From: Paenibacillus durus | Lineage (GTDB): Bacteria > Bacillota > Bacilli > Paenibacillales > Paenibacillaceae | Length of the DNA: 64,000 nucleotides | NCBI RefSeq assembly: GCF_000756615.1 | Contig: NZ_CP009288.1 | Span: forward strand, 3,410,001-3,474,000 | Reading direction: 5' to 3' | In this document: in pieces, positions 15,738 to 24,391 of the stretch | Numbering within the stretch: position 1 is the first letter of the stretch | Layout: each line of letters begins with the position of its first letter | Made by a program: the position numbers and the translations under genes | The notes under the pieces: generated by a model | What the model saw: only the letters and a program-made list of their open reading frames with translations | What the model was told of the DNA's origin: nothing | Databases searched by the model: none

Positions 15738-17201
15738 TTAATGCATAGCGCCTTCCTGCGGATGGCGGACGTTAACACGCTTCAGGAAGAAAGCGATGAC
15801 GAGACCGACAATGGTCAGCGCCGTTGCGAAGATAAAAGCGTGCTGCACCCCTTGAGTAAAGGCTGGGATCAGATGAACCGGGTCCTGTGGATTCTCTACG
15901 CTCTCCAGGTAACTTTTCGAGCCGGCCGTCATGATGCTAATGGCAAGCGCGGTGCCAACGGCTCCCGCAACCTGCTGGAGCGTGTTCATAATGGCCGTAC
16001 CATGCGGATACAGTTCAAGCGGAAGCTGGTTGATTCCGTTCGTCTGCGCTGGCATGAACACCATCGATACACCGATCATCAGCGAGCTGTGCAGCACGAT
16101 CGTGAACACAACCGAGGAAGCCGGGTTGATGTCCGCAAAGAACCACAGCGAAACTGCAACAATAGCAAGACCCGGAATAACAAGCCACTTCGGTCCGAAT
16201 TTATCGAACAGCCGGCCCATTAGCGGCGACATCAAGCCATTGATAAGTCCCCCCGGAAGCAGCATAAGCCCCGCCTTGAACGCACTGTAGTTCTGTCCAT
16301 TCTGAAGATACAGCGGAAGGATTAGCATGGCGGCCAGAATGACCATCATACAGATAAAAATCATCAGCAATCCGACGACGAACATCGGATACTTGAACGC
16401 GCGCAAATCCATCAGTGGCTGCTTCATCGTCAACTGGCGCCATACGAACAGCACCAGCGACACAACTCCAATAGCAATGGCTATGAGTACTTTGGGATTG
16501 CTCCAGCCTTGCGCTTCTCCTGCGCTGCTGAAGCCAAATACAACACCGCCAAAGCCGACGGTGGAGAGTAGAATCGAGAACCAGTCGATTGCCGGCTTGG
16601 TTACCTCCGTTATATTTTGCATGTATACCATTCCGAAGATCAGCGCGATTACAAGAAACGGCAGCGGAAGCCAGAAAATCCAGTGCCAGCTCAGGTTCTC
16701 AATAAGCAGACCGGCAATGGTCGGGCCGGTGGCAGGTGCCACCATAATGACAAGGCCGATCATGCCCATGGCCGCGCCTCTTTTTTCAGCCGGAATAAGC
16801 ACCAGAATCGTATTGAACAACAGCGGCAGCAGCAGTGCCGTTCCCATAGCCTGTACCACGCGGGCGATCAGCAAAAATTCGAAGCTTGGCGATGCGGCAG
16901 CCAGGGCCGTTCCAATGATGGAAAAAGACAAGGATGCGATAAACAGCTGTCTCGTGGTAAACCGCTGAAGCAGCAGTCCCGAGATAGGTACAAGAATGCC
17001 CAGTGTCAATAAATAAGCCGTCGTCAACCACTGTGCCGTGGTCGGCGTAATATTCAGCGCATCCATCAATACGCTGAGAGCAACGTTAAGCGCCGTTTCA
17101 CTGAACATGCCAATAAAACCGCTAAGGAGCAGCGCGATTAAGATCGGCATTTTCCTGATCTTTTCCATGTTTATGGCTGTAGATTGCATTGTTTCTCCCA
17201 C
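15738..17201 (-). CDS. DHA2-family drug:H+ antiporter (EmrB/QacA type)
   Basis: A 487-residue MFS pump with 14 predicted membrane segments. Motif C of antiporters is visible (GMIGLVIMVAPATGPTIAG in helix 5), together with QWLTTAYLLTLGILVPISGLL after helix 1. EmrB/QacA pumps export hydrophobic drugs. The start is GTG at 17201 with AGGAGG 8 bases upstream; ATG at 17189 is an alternative. It is a single gene with its own terminator and no adjacent regulator. Confidence 0.88.
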   Translation of the reverse strand: MGETMQSTAINMEKIRKMPILIALLLSGFIGMFSETALNVALSVLMDALNITPTTAQWLTTAYLLTLGILVPISGLLLQRFTTRQLFIASLSFSIIGTALAAASPSFEFLLIARVVQAMGTALLLPLLFNTILVLIPAEKRGAAMGMIGLVIMVAPATGPTIAGLLIENLSWHWIFWLPLPFLVIALIFGMVYMQNITEVTKPAIDWFSILLSTVGFGGVVFGFSSAGEAQGWSNPKVLIAIAIGVVSLVLFVWRQLTMKQPLMDLRAFKYPMFVVGLLMIFICMMVILAAMLILPLYLQNGQNYSAFKAGLMLLPGGLINGLMSPLMGRLFDKFGPKWLVIPGLAIVAVSLWFFADINPASSVVFTIVLHSSLMIGVSMVFMPAQTNGINQLPLELYPHGTAIMNTLQQVAGAVGTALAISIMTAGSKSYLESVENPQDPVHLIPAFTQGVQHAFIFATALTIVGLVIAFFLKRVNVRHPQEGAMH

Positions 17202-17479
17202 TCTTAATTCCTCCTGCTATTAGTGTATTCTTCTCTCTATTTTTGTACTCGCTTCAAAGAGCTGCATCCAATCATTTGTTAATACTGTGGTATCTCAAAG
17301 TATAACCGAACATAAGTTCTAATTCAATAAGTTTCCAGTAAAAAGATTGCTATTGAGGAGGGCAACATTCGGTCTACACAATAAAATCATAAATTTAAAC
17401 TAAAAGTCAATGTCTATCACTTTAAAAATAGGCTGGAAGATAATATAATTTAATTATTCCAATATGCGAGGTGGGTATT

Positions 17480-17914
17480 ATGACCGATACGTTAAAGGGG
17501 ATTCCCAGACCGCTCGTCAGGGTCAATCAATCCGTCATTGCTTTGTCCGTGCTGCTGACCTGGTTTACCGGCTTTTACTGGTTTCTGGCCATTCCGCTGG
17601 CCGCCGGGCTGCTCGGCCTTATTTTCCACTACAATCCAGTGATCCGTCTCTCCGTCCGGTTTCTGAGGAAAGACCGTTCCGCCTATATTCTCGAAGATGA
17701 GGATCAGCAAAGCTTCAATCAAACTATCGCCGTACTCTGTCTGGCCGCAGGACTCATCAGCTATCTCGGAGGTTGGTTAATTTCGGCGTATATTTTCACC
17801 GCTATTGTAGCTGCCGCGGCTTTCGTTGCCATACTCGGCTTCTGCATCGGCTGTTTTATCCATTATCAATGGAAAATGTACACCTATAGACGTAAACAAG
17901 GCAGCCCTCGCTGA
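17480..17914 (+). CDS. DUF4395 membrane protein
   Basis: A 144-residue protein with four membrane segments in two pairs (residues about 18-55 and 80-130). It shows the VRVNQSVIALSVLLTW and IPLAAGLLGLIFHYNPV segments of DUF4395, and a CIGCFIHYQW motif near the end that may be redox-active or bind metal. ATG at 17480 lies behind GAGGTGG; a GTG 9 bases upstream overlaps that site. The function of the family is unknown; DUF4395 genes sometimes sit beside thioredoxin-like genes, but not here. Confidence 0.78.
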   Translation: MTDTLKGIPRPLVRVNQSVIALSVLLTWFTGFYWFLAIPLAAGLLGLIFHYNPVIRLSVRFLRKDRSAYILEDEDQQSFNQTIAVLCLAAGLISYLGGWLISAYIFTAIVAAAAFVAILGFCIGCFIHYQWKMYTYRRKQGSPR

Positions 17915-17991
17915 AGGCTGCTTTGAATTTTTGTAAGGGAGGCTGTGAGCAGCGGCTGCGCTCCCCCCCCGTCCGCCTACGGTCCGGGCAG

Positions 17992-18534
17992 TCACTTCTC
18001 TTTGTCGTTCCCTTCGCCAACCACCGACCAGCGGTGGCGGAACTTTTCAAGCCGGGGATGCAGACCACGCGGCACTTCCGGCAGCAGCAGACGCAGCTTC
18101 TTAATCCATTCTTCGAAAGAGGAGAACGAGGCGAACAGATTGGCCGTCTCCGGAGTGAGGTACAGAAAATGCGGCGACGGATAACGCTCGGTCAAATGAC
18201 GCAGGGCGGAGTCGATCGGCGTATACTTTTTCCGCTTGCCTTCTAGGTTCTCCACCGTAATGTAGGAAGCGCCCTGCTCCCTTTTCCACTCATGAAGACG
18301 GTCTTCCCTTTTGTAGTACGAGCTGGCGGGCTCCTTGGACATTCTGCGCACTGTTTCCTCATGCAGCGGATAGAGTACAAGCTTGCTGAAGTTTTTATCC
18401 AGCGCCGCCTGCGCCGCCGCTCTCAATTCTTCATCAGTCGTATGCTCAAAGGAATCATAATAGATTAACGTCCCTCTGCGTTTCTCCGCCGGCGGCTCGT
18501 AGCCGTAAGGCAAATGCTGTACTTCACGTCCCAT
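17992..18534 (-). CDS. Conserved soluble protein of unknown function
   Basis: A 180-residue cytosolic protein that starts MGREVQHLPYGYEPP after GGGAGG. The middle section (GTLIYYDSFEHTTDEELRAA, LDKNFSKLVLYPLHEET) looks like an alternating alpha/beta fold, and the C-terminus is basic. It has no cysteine and no signal peptide. I do not recognise the family. It stands alone between the DUF4395 gene and the SEDS operon. Confidence 0.65.
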   Translation of the reverse strand: MGREVQHLPYGYEPPAEKRRGTLIYYDSFEHTTDEELRAAAQAALDKNFSKLVLYPLHEETVRRMSKEPASSYYKREDRLHEWKREQGASYITVENLEGKRKKYTPIDSALRHLTERYPSPHFLYLTPETANLFASFSSFEEWIKKLRLLLPEVPRGLHPRLEKFRHRWSVVGEGNDKEK

Positions 18535-18595
18535 TGGTTGACCTCCCGTTGTGTATATTTATGATTGTAGCATTTCCTTTAACGATACGGGATAT

Positions 18596-19942
18596 CTAGA
18601 ACTTCATGCTTAGTGAGGCGGATGAGCCCGGAATAAGATCTTTTCTGCGATATACGCCGAGCAGCAGCCCCAGGGCGCCGTATTCGATCAGCAGATGGCT
18701 TCCGCCATAACTGATAAACGGCAGCGGCAAGCCGATGATGAGGACATGTCCGCTTAATTTGAGCACTCCGTACACGAGCTGAAAAGCAAGAATCAGTGCA
18801 ATGCCAGCAATCAAGGATTTTCCGTAGGTGTCACGTACGGAGAACCAAGCTTGTATGGTGCGTATAACAAACCAAAGAATGAGCCCCGCAAGGAAGAGGC
18901 CCGCCACCCAGCCAAAGCTGTAGATCAAATACGGAAACAGCATATCTGAATAAAGGTAAGGAAGCTGTTCATTGGCCGCTCCAAAGCCGTGTCCCCACCA
19001 TCCGGCGGAAGCAACAGCCTCACTGAGTTTGATTTGGATATATCCTGCGCCTTCGGCAAACATTATCGGATTCAACGCAGCGGAGATTCTAGCGTGATAA
19101 TAATCCGTATTCCATGCAGCCAGAAACCCCGCCGTAGTTACTATGGCAGCCAAGAGAACAGCTCTTATCCATTTGCCGGATAACCAGGCGAACAGAATAA
19201 GGGACACTCCTGCAAAAAGAACCATCTCTGGCAGGACATGCCCCCGCCAATAAAGAAGACAAGGCACTCCAATCAGCGGAATTGCCTGCCACCCATTGAT
19301 TGGGAGCTTTCCGCCTGTCTTTTGAATTCCGCTGCACACCCAGATACCAGCTAATGCAATGATGAGCAAATAAGGACTCCAACCCATCACATTGATAGCG
19401 AAATGTAAGGGAAGAACTAACCATCGGTTAACACCGTTCACCATATTCCCGCTGAATTGGACAGCCAGCATTCCCGCCAATGTCAGGATGTAGAGCGGCC
19501 AGGACAAGCTTCTCAGCTTGCGATAGTCCACTAGTGACAGTACCAGCATCAGGATCACCGCTATACACACATATACAAGATGCCTTTCCCCAAACTGCGG
19601 AAGGGCCGGATTCATTCGAGTACCCATGTAAGAGGATGCGCTCAAAGAAAACATCCCAATAATTCCACTGCCCGCAAACAACAGAGCTCCCGCCAGCAGC
19701 CCCCAATTGATTCTCGGTCTATGTATGCGATTAAGGCTCTTTCCAACTGCTTCGGGATCACCCATCTGCTGCATCGCCCATTGAACAGCTTCCTCACGTT
19801 CCCAGCCTTGACTCTCCCTGTCATCCGCCAGGTCAACCAAATGGCTTCCGAGTTCCCTACGCAGTTCCGGGTGTATGGCTCGCGCTCTTACCTGTGCGCA
19901 CACTCGTTTAAGATAAGGACTCATCTCATTATAATCCTTCAC
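18596..19942 (-). CDS. SEDS-family protein (FtsW/RodA/SpoVE) with N-terminal HAAS domain
   Basis: A 448-residue protein. Residues 1-75 are a soluble helical domain (LKRVCAQVRARAIHPELRREL, then AVQWAMQQMGDPEAVG) of the HAAS/DUF1700 kind, which usually sits on PadR partner proteins. Residues about 80-440 are a ten-helix SEDS domain with VNGVNRWLVL, LPYLYSDMLFPYLIYSFG and PLPFISYGGSHLL. SEDS proteins polymerise lipid II; the catalytic Asp is present in YSDML. GTG start at 19942 directly follows the PadR stop, so expression is coupled to it. Confidence 0.85.
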   Translation of the reverse strand: MKDYNEMSPYLKRVCAQVRARAIHPELRRELGSHLVDLADDRESQGWEREEAVQWAMQQMGDPEAVGKSLNRIHRPRINWGLLAGALLFAGSGIIGMFSLSASSYMGTRMNPALPQFGERHLVYVCIAVILMLVLSLVDYRKLRSLSWPLYILTLAGMLAVQFSGNMVNGVNRWLVLPLHFAINVMGWSPYLLIIALAGIWVCSGIQKTGGKLPINGWQAIPLIGVPCLLYWRGHVLPEMVLFAGVSLILFAWLSGKWIRAVLLAAIVTTAGFLAAWNTDYYHARISAALNPIMFAEGAGYIQIKLSEAVASAGWWGHGFGAANEQLPYLYSDMLFPYLIYSFGWVAGLFLAGLILWFVIRTIQAWFSVRDTYGKSLIAGIALILAFQLVYGVLKLSGHVLIIGLPLPFISYGGSHLLIEYGALGLLLGVYRRKDLIPGSSASLSMKF

Positions 19943-20269
19943 TCATGCTCCTCCTTCCCCGATAACGGAATCGACAGCATTACGGAACAAGGCCCACTCC
20001 GTTTTCTTCTGGTTTAGTACTCTGCTCCCTATGTCCGTTATCCGGTAATATTTCCTGTTCCGGCCGTTTACGGCTTCCCAATAAGCTTCGACCCAGCCTT
20101 CGGCTTCCATACTGTGCAGAATGGGATAAAGCGTTCCTTCTTTTAGGGAAAACACCCCTTCGGACCGGCGTTCCAGTTCCCTAAGCATCTCGTAACCATA
20201 CAGCGGCTGACGGCTCAGCAGCGTAAGCAGCATAGTGCCGGTGCTGCCTTTCATGAGTTCCTTGTTCAA
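19943..20269 (-). CDS. PadR-family repressor
   Basis: A 108-residue winged-helix regulator beginning at TTG (20269) as MNKELMKGSTGTMLLTLL, the family's usual N-terminus, with GAGAGGG 8 bases before it. LYGYEMLRELERRS and SLKEGTLYPILHSMEAEGW are the DNA-binding helices. PadR genes are commonly paired with genes for HAAS-domain membrane proteins, and here the next gene carries exactly such a domain fused to a SEDS polymerase. The inverted repeat CTATGCATAG near 20345 may be its operator. Confidence 0.87.
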   Translation of the reverse strand: MNKELMKGSTGTMLLTLLSRQPLYGYEMLRELERRSEGVFSLKEGTLYPILHSMEAEGWVEAYWEAVNGRNRKYYRITDIGSRVLNQKKTEWALFRNAVDSVIGEGGA

Positions 20270-20612
20270 TTTAATCGCCCTCTCTCCTTTCAAGAATCAA
20301 TATGATGTACAATTTTACCAGTCATTATACCTATAATTACTATGCATAGCAATACTATGTATTATATTAAAAATTGAATGAGATTTACCGTGATGATTTG
20401 GAGGATTTATTTTTAATTAATCAGATTAAATAAAACCGCGCTCATTTCCCGAATTATCAGACAAATACTGAGCTTATTCGCTATTTTGCAAACTGACACC
20501 CAATTCATTAATGTAGTTAAGTTTATTTGTTAATGCCATTAATTAAACTGTGTCCGGCCTCCTCAACGTTCAACCGTTGGCATTTTATTAATTAAAATTG
20601 AATATAATTCCA
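20270..20612. other. Gene-free stretch between padR and the ECF operon
   Basis: AT-rich DNA. It holds the PadR operator-like sequence ACTATGCATAGC/ACTATGTA near 20340-20360 and a small CAACG/CGTTG hairpin followed by ATTTTATT near 20568-20587. I see no riboswitch that I can name. Confidence 0.45.
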
Positions 20613-20640
20613 TTGACAGATTGAAGAATCGCCATACAAT
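20613..20640 (+). promoter_or_regulatory. Sigma-A promoter of the ECF operon
   Basis: TTGACA (20613-20618), a 16-base spacer and TACAAT (20635-20640). The transcript would start near 20647, about 60 bases before the first gene. Confidence 0.65.
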
Positions 20641-20707
20641 AAAAACTATTCCTATTTATCCGATGGGTTTATCTGAATAAATAATCATACAATTTAGGAG
20701 GTACACG

Positions 20708-21286
20708 ATGAATCAAAAAACACTAGTCATTACGCTTGGAGCGCTGGCCGTAGCTATTAATGTGGTTGCCGGCACAGTCGTAAGCAGCCTGAAAATCCCT
20801 TTCCTGTTTCTGGACACGGTGGGTACCATCTTCATCGCCGCTGTATTCGGACCGCTCTGGGGCGCTTTGGTCGGCCTGTTGACGAATCTGGTACTTGGCG
20901 TCACAACCGGTTATACCGCCATTCCCTTTGCCCTTGTCAATGTGATCGTCGGTTTGGTTGTCGGTTATTCGGCCCGCAAGAACGGTTACCGCTTCTCTTC
21001 CGCTCTAATCTCCGGCATTGTGCTTGGCATCCTGTGCCCGATCGTCGGCACCATACTAGCGGTTGGATTGTTCGGCGGCTTTACCGGAGGCGTTCAGGAC
21101 GTGGCTGTACTCTGGCTGAAGCAGGCTGGAACGAGTCTGTTCGCCGCTGCATTCCTTCCCCGCCTTGGAGAAAATCTTATTGATAAAATCCTGTCGGCCC
21201 TTTTGGTGTACTATATTGTGAAAAACTTGCCGCAATCCTTAATAAACCCTCGCAGTTACAAGAAACGGAATAGCTATGTTGCGTAG
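20708..21286 (+). CDS. ECF transporter S component (CD3073-like)
   Basis: A 192-residue membrane protein with six hydrophobic segments, and the substrate-binding subunit of the ECF importer encoded by the next genes. The stretch IPFLFLDTVGTIFIAAVFGPLWGALVG is the usual S-component core, and AxxxA-like packing is present at helix 1. It resembles the S components named after Clostridioides difficile CD3073, whose substrate is unknown. ATG at 20708 follows AGGAGG. It overlaps the next gene by 11 bases, so the two products are made together. Confidence 0.85.
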   Translation: MNQKTLVITLGALAVAINVVAGTVVSSLKIPFLFLDTVGTIFIAAVFGPLWGALVGLLTNLVLGVTTGYTAIPFALVNVIVGLVVGYSARKNGYRFSSALISGIVLGILCPIVGTILAVGLFGGFTGGVQDVAVLWLKQAGTSLFAAAFLPRLGENLIDKILSALLVYYIVKNLPQSLINPRSYKKRNSYVA

Positions 21287-21824
21287 CAAACAATTAATTG
21301 TCGCCTCCCATTGCGTCATTAACCAAAATGCTGTTGTGAAAGGCGAAGCTCGTAGTCCAGGCATAATGAAAGCGGCAGTCGATTGGACTTACGAGCAGGG
21401 GTACGGCATCTTTCAACTGCCCTGTCCCGAATTCACCTTTCTCGGTCCGGAGCGGCCTCCGATGACCGTGGAAGAATACGATACCCCGGAGTTTCACGCC
21501 CACAACCGCCAGATTCTACTGCCAGCCGTTGAGCAGCTGAAGATCTATCAGGATCATGGATACAGCATCGTCGGAGGCCTCGGCATTTCAGGCAGTCCCT
21601 CCTGCGATCCCGGAAAAGGCGTGTTCATGCGTGACTTCCTGGAGCTCGCAGAGGAAACTGGCGTAAAAATCGACTTTTTCTGGCAAATTCCAAATACGGC
21701 CGACGGAATCTTTGATCCGGATGATGATAACAGCGTATTCGGTCCAGTGACAGCAAGACAGCAGGAACCTCTACATAAGAACTCCGCTGGCACAAAGGGT
21801 AAACAAGGCGGCAATCAGACATGA
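21276..21824 (+). CDS. TudS-related putative desulfidase (CD3072-like, DUF523 kin)
   Basis: A 182-residue soluble protein with exactly three cysteines: C13 (ASHCVINQNAV), C50 (LPCPEFTFLG) and C110 (SGSPSCDPGKG). TudS-type enzymes hold a 4Fe-4S cluster through three cysteines at such positions and remove sulfur from thiouracil-like compounds. A cluster with one free iron is what the spacing suggests here. It overlaps the S-component gene before it and the ATPase gene after it, so it belongs to the transporter operon. The sulfur-containing substrate is an inference; the exact compound is unknown. Confidence 0.78.
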   Translation: MLRSKQLIVASHCVINQNAVVKGEARSPGIMKAAVDWTYEQGYGIFQLPCPEFTFLGPERPPMTVEEYDTPEFHAHNRQILLPAVEQLKIYQDHGYSIVGGLGISGSPSCDPGKGVFMRDFLELAEETGVKIDFFWQIPNTADGIFDPDDDNSVFGPVTARQQEPLHKNSAGTKGKQGGNQT

Positions 21825-22663
21825 TCGACATTCGAGACGTTACTTTTTATTATTATGAACCTGACGAATCGGAAGCGAACGCCGGCCATAGGCCGGTATT
21901 GTCCAACGTCTCCCTTTCTATTGAGCCCGGGGAATTTGTAGCCTTTCTTGGACGAAACGGGTCCGGTAAATCATCGTTGTCCCGTCTGCTTAACGGTATT
22001 GAGCTTCCAACCCAGGGAACCGTTCTTACCCTAGGCCGCATGACTGCAAACCGGAACGATCTTCAGGACATTCGGCGGGCCGTGCAGATTGTATTCCAGA
22101 ATCCCGAGAATCAGCAGGTTGGAATTACTGTAGGTGAGGACATTGCGTTCGGTCTGTCCAATATCGGCTGGCCGCAGGAAGATATCACCCGGCGGATCAC
22201 CTGGGCCATAGAGCTAGTGGGACTGGATGCCGATGAAGATCGTCCTGTAACACATCTGTCGGGAGGAGAAAAGCAGAAGCTGGCCTTGGCTGCGGTTCTG
22301 GCACTCTCCCCCCGCTGTCTCATTCTCGATGAGGCCACTTCCATGCTTGATCCCGCGGCACGGCGCCAGTTCATCGAGACGCTGAACAAGGTCCGAAAGG
22401 AATATCCAGTAACTTTGATTTACATTACACATCATCTGGAAGAAGTGATGGATGCGGATCGGTGGTTCCTTTTTCAAGGCGGTAAGATCGCGGCTGCCGG
22501 GACTCCGGCCGAGCTGGAGCTGGATTCTGCTCTCCTCAAGGAATGCGGGGTGGAGCTGCCGTATTACCGGCAATTGGCGATACAGCTTCGGGGTCACGGC
22601 GTTCCCGTATCCGCGAAGCTGAACGGGGAAGAATTGCGAGGGTTATTATGCAAATCCGATTAA
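21821..22663 (+). CDS. ecfA1: ECF transporter ATPase A1
   Basis: A 280-residue ATPase with Walker A GRNGSGKSS, Q-loop FQNPENQQVG, signature LSGGEKQKLA and Walker B CLILDEATSML. The FQNPENQ sequence is diagnostic of EcfA. It pairs with the second ATPase below to drive the T and S subunits. It overlaps the desulfidase gene by 4 bases and the A2 gene by 16 bases, so all four are translated as a unit. Confidence 0.9.
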   Translation: MIDIRDVTFYYYEPDESEANAGHRPVLSNVSLSIEPGEFVAFLGRNGSGKSSLSRLLNGIELPTQGTVLTLGRMTANRNDLQDIRRAVQIVFQNPENQQVGITVGEDIAFGLSNIGWPQEDITRRITWAIELVGLDADEDRPVTHLSGGEKQKLALAAVLALSPRCLILDEATSMLDPAARRQFIETLNKVRKEYPVTLIYITHHLEEVMDADRWFLFQGGKIAAAGTPAELELDSALLKECGVELPYYRQLAIQLRGHGVPVSAKLNGEELRGLLCKSD

Positions 22664-23529
22664 ACCATGTTAGTTTCAATTATATGAAGGGGCGCAGAAG
22701 CAAGCCACCTGGCGGTCTATGGGTTCTTCAGGATCTTAGCCTGACTGTGGAAAGCGGAGAAATGCTGGCCATTGCCGGAAAGTCCGGATCAGGCAAATCG
22801 ACATTTCTGCAGCTGCTGAAAGGCTTTATCGCCCCTTCGTCTGGAGCGATTCTGCTGGACGGTACGAACCCTCATCTCAAACGTCAGCCGGAGCTGTTCG
22901 ACCGGATCGGCTTTATTTTTCAATATCCGGAGCATCAGTTGTTCGCTACTACGGTCTTTGATGATATTGCGTTCGGGCTGCGTCACCGGAAGCTTCCTCT
23001 GGAAGTTCAAGAGGAGAAAGTACGCAAAGCTATGGCATCGGTGGAATTGGATTACGAAACCTTCAAGGACCGCAGTCCTTTCGAGCTCAGCGGCGGCGAG
23101 AAACGGCGAGTGGCGATTGCGGGAGTCGTTGTACTGGAGCCCGAAGTGTTGATTCTGGATGAGCCGACAGCCGGGCTGGATTTGCAGTCGCGATCGTCCC
23201 TCTTCAGCCTCCTGCACTCGCTGAACAGAGACGAGGGGATTACCGTCATATGGGTCAGCCACCAACTGGAGGAAATTCTGGAACACGCCTCCCGCCTGCT
23301 GGCGCTAAAAGAGGGAGCCTTCCTTGCAGACGGCCCACCTTCTCGGCTGCTGTCTGACCCGCACGTATTAAAGGCCTTCGGATGGGAAGAACCTCCAGTT
23401 CTAACCGTCTCGCGTCTGCTTAGTGAGATCGGCGCAATTCCCGAGGGGATACTCCTCTCACCGTCTCAAGCGGCCAAAGCCGTGAAAGGCTTCCTGAACC
23501 GCCATGAAAATCTGCTGTATAGAAATTGA
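22648..23529 (+). CDS. ecfA2: ECF transporter ATPase A2
   Basis: A 293-residue ATPase with Walker A GKSGSGKST, IFQYPEHQLFATTVFDDIAFG at the Q-loop, signature LSGGEKRR and Walker B VLILDEPTAGLD. The longer C-terminal region (to residue 293) is typical of EcfA2. ATG at 22648 follows GAGGG; the frame open further upstream lies inside A1. The gene is part of the coupled ECF set. Confidence 0.9.
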   Translation: MQIRLNHVSFNYMKGRRSKPPGGLWVLQDLSLTVESGEMLAIAGKSGSGKSTFLQLLKGFIAPSSGAILLDGTNPHLKRQPELFDRIGFIFQYPEHQLFATTVFDDIAFGLRHRKLPLEVQEEKVRKAMASVELDYETFKDRSPFELSGGEKRRVAIAGVVVLEPEVLILDEPTAGLDLQSRSSLFSLLHSLNRDEGITVIWVSHQLEEILEHASRLLALKEGAFLADGPPSRLLSDPHVLKAFGWEEPPVLTVSRLLSEIGAIPEGILLSPSQAAKAVKGFLNRHENLLYRN

Positions 23530-23540
23530 GGGAATACTTT

Positions 23541-24332
23541 ATGTCCGTTAATGGTTTCTTGTTGTATCAGAAGAAAAATTCTTGGCTGGAGCGCTGGGAC
23601 CCGCGCATGAAAATCATAGCTACTTTATTGTTCGGAGCCGCCCTGCTCCTGACACATCATCTCGCGCTGAAAACAGCCCAACTGGCGCTGCTCTTCACAA
23701 TGTGGGGCATTGCACGGCTGTCGTGGAAGGTGCTGGCCGTCACGCTTCTCTCTTTGTCGATATTTTTTCTCTCGACGATGATTTACCAGGCTGTGCTCAC
23801 TCCGGGTCCGGGAGACAATATGGTAGAGTGGGGCTGGCTGCGCTATTCTTCCGAAGGAGCGCTGAGAGGAGTGATGATGTGCGAGCAGATTGCCGGCATT
23901 GTTCTTCTGCTGTCGCTGCTCGTTCGGACGACCTCTCCTATTACATTGGCGGAAGGCCTGGAAATTCTGCTAAAGCCGCTGAAAAAATGGCGCGTGCCGG
24001 TTCATGAAGCCGTCATGATGTTCTCTATAGCGCTGCGATTTCTTCCGATTCTCATCGAGGAGTTTGATAAAATCCGCAAAGCGCAGCTTGCCCGGGGAGG
24101 CGGCTTTCATCGCGGCGGAATCGCCTCCCGCTTCGGCGGGGTCCTACCGATGCTGATGCCGCTGTTCGTGATGTCCATTCTGCGCGCCAAGGATCTGGCA
24201 GTAGCGATGGAATCCCGCTGTTATCAAGGCGATGAGGGAAGAACACCGATCCGTATTTACCGATTCAGGTTCAGTGACTATGCGGTATTTGTCTTTGCCC
24301 TATGCAACTTGCTGCTTGTATTTATGGCATAA
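23541..24332 (+). CDS. ecfT: ECF transporter T component (EcfT)
   Basis: A 263-residue integral membrane scaffold with about five hydrophobic segments and two coupling motifs in the last third: KAQLARGGGFH and the later AMESRCYQG. T components bind the ATPases through such Ala-Arg-Gly helices. ATG at 23541 follows GAGGG. A 12-base gap separates it from A2. Because the S component is in the same operon, this is a group I (dedicated) ECF transporter rather than a shared module. Confidence 0.88.
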   Translation: MSVNGFLLYQKKNSWLERWDPRMKIIATLLFGAALLLTHHLALKTAQLALLFTMWGIARLSWKVLAVTLLSLSIFFLSTMIYQAVLTPGPGDNMVEWGWLRYSSEGALRGVMMCEQIAGIVLLLSLLVRTTSPITLAEGLEILLKPLKKWRVPVHEAVMMFSIALRFLPILIEEFDKIRKAQLARGGGFHRGGIASRFGGVLPMLMPLFVMSILRAKDLAVAMESRCYQGDEGRTPIRIYRFRFSDYAVFVFALCNLLLVFMA

Positions 24333-24335
24333 CTA

Positions 24336-24370
24336 GAAGAAGCTCCCGGCTTTCGCCGGAAGCTTCTTCC
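24336..24370. terminator. Bidirectional terminator
   Basis: GAAGAAGCT-CCGGC and GCCGG-AGCTTCTTC form a long stem. It closes the ECF operon and also faces the convergent exporter operon. Confidence 0.85.
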
Positions 24371-24391
24371 TCAAGTAACAGGCAGCGACGT

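Noticed and set aside
20270..20707. Possible riboswitch before the ECF operon
   Set aside because: The leader after the promoter is only about 60 bases and I find none of the motifs of TPP, FMN, preQ1 or cobalamin switches.
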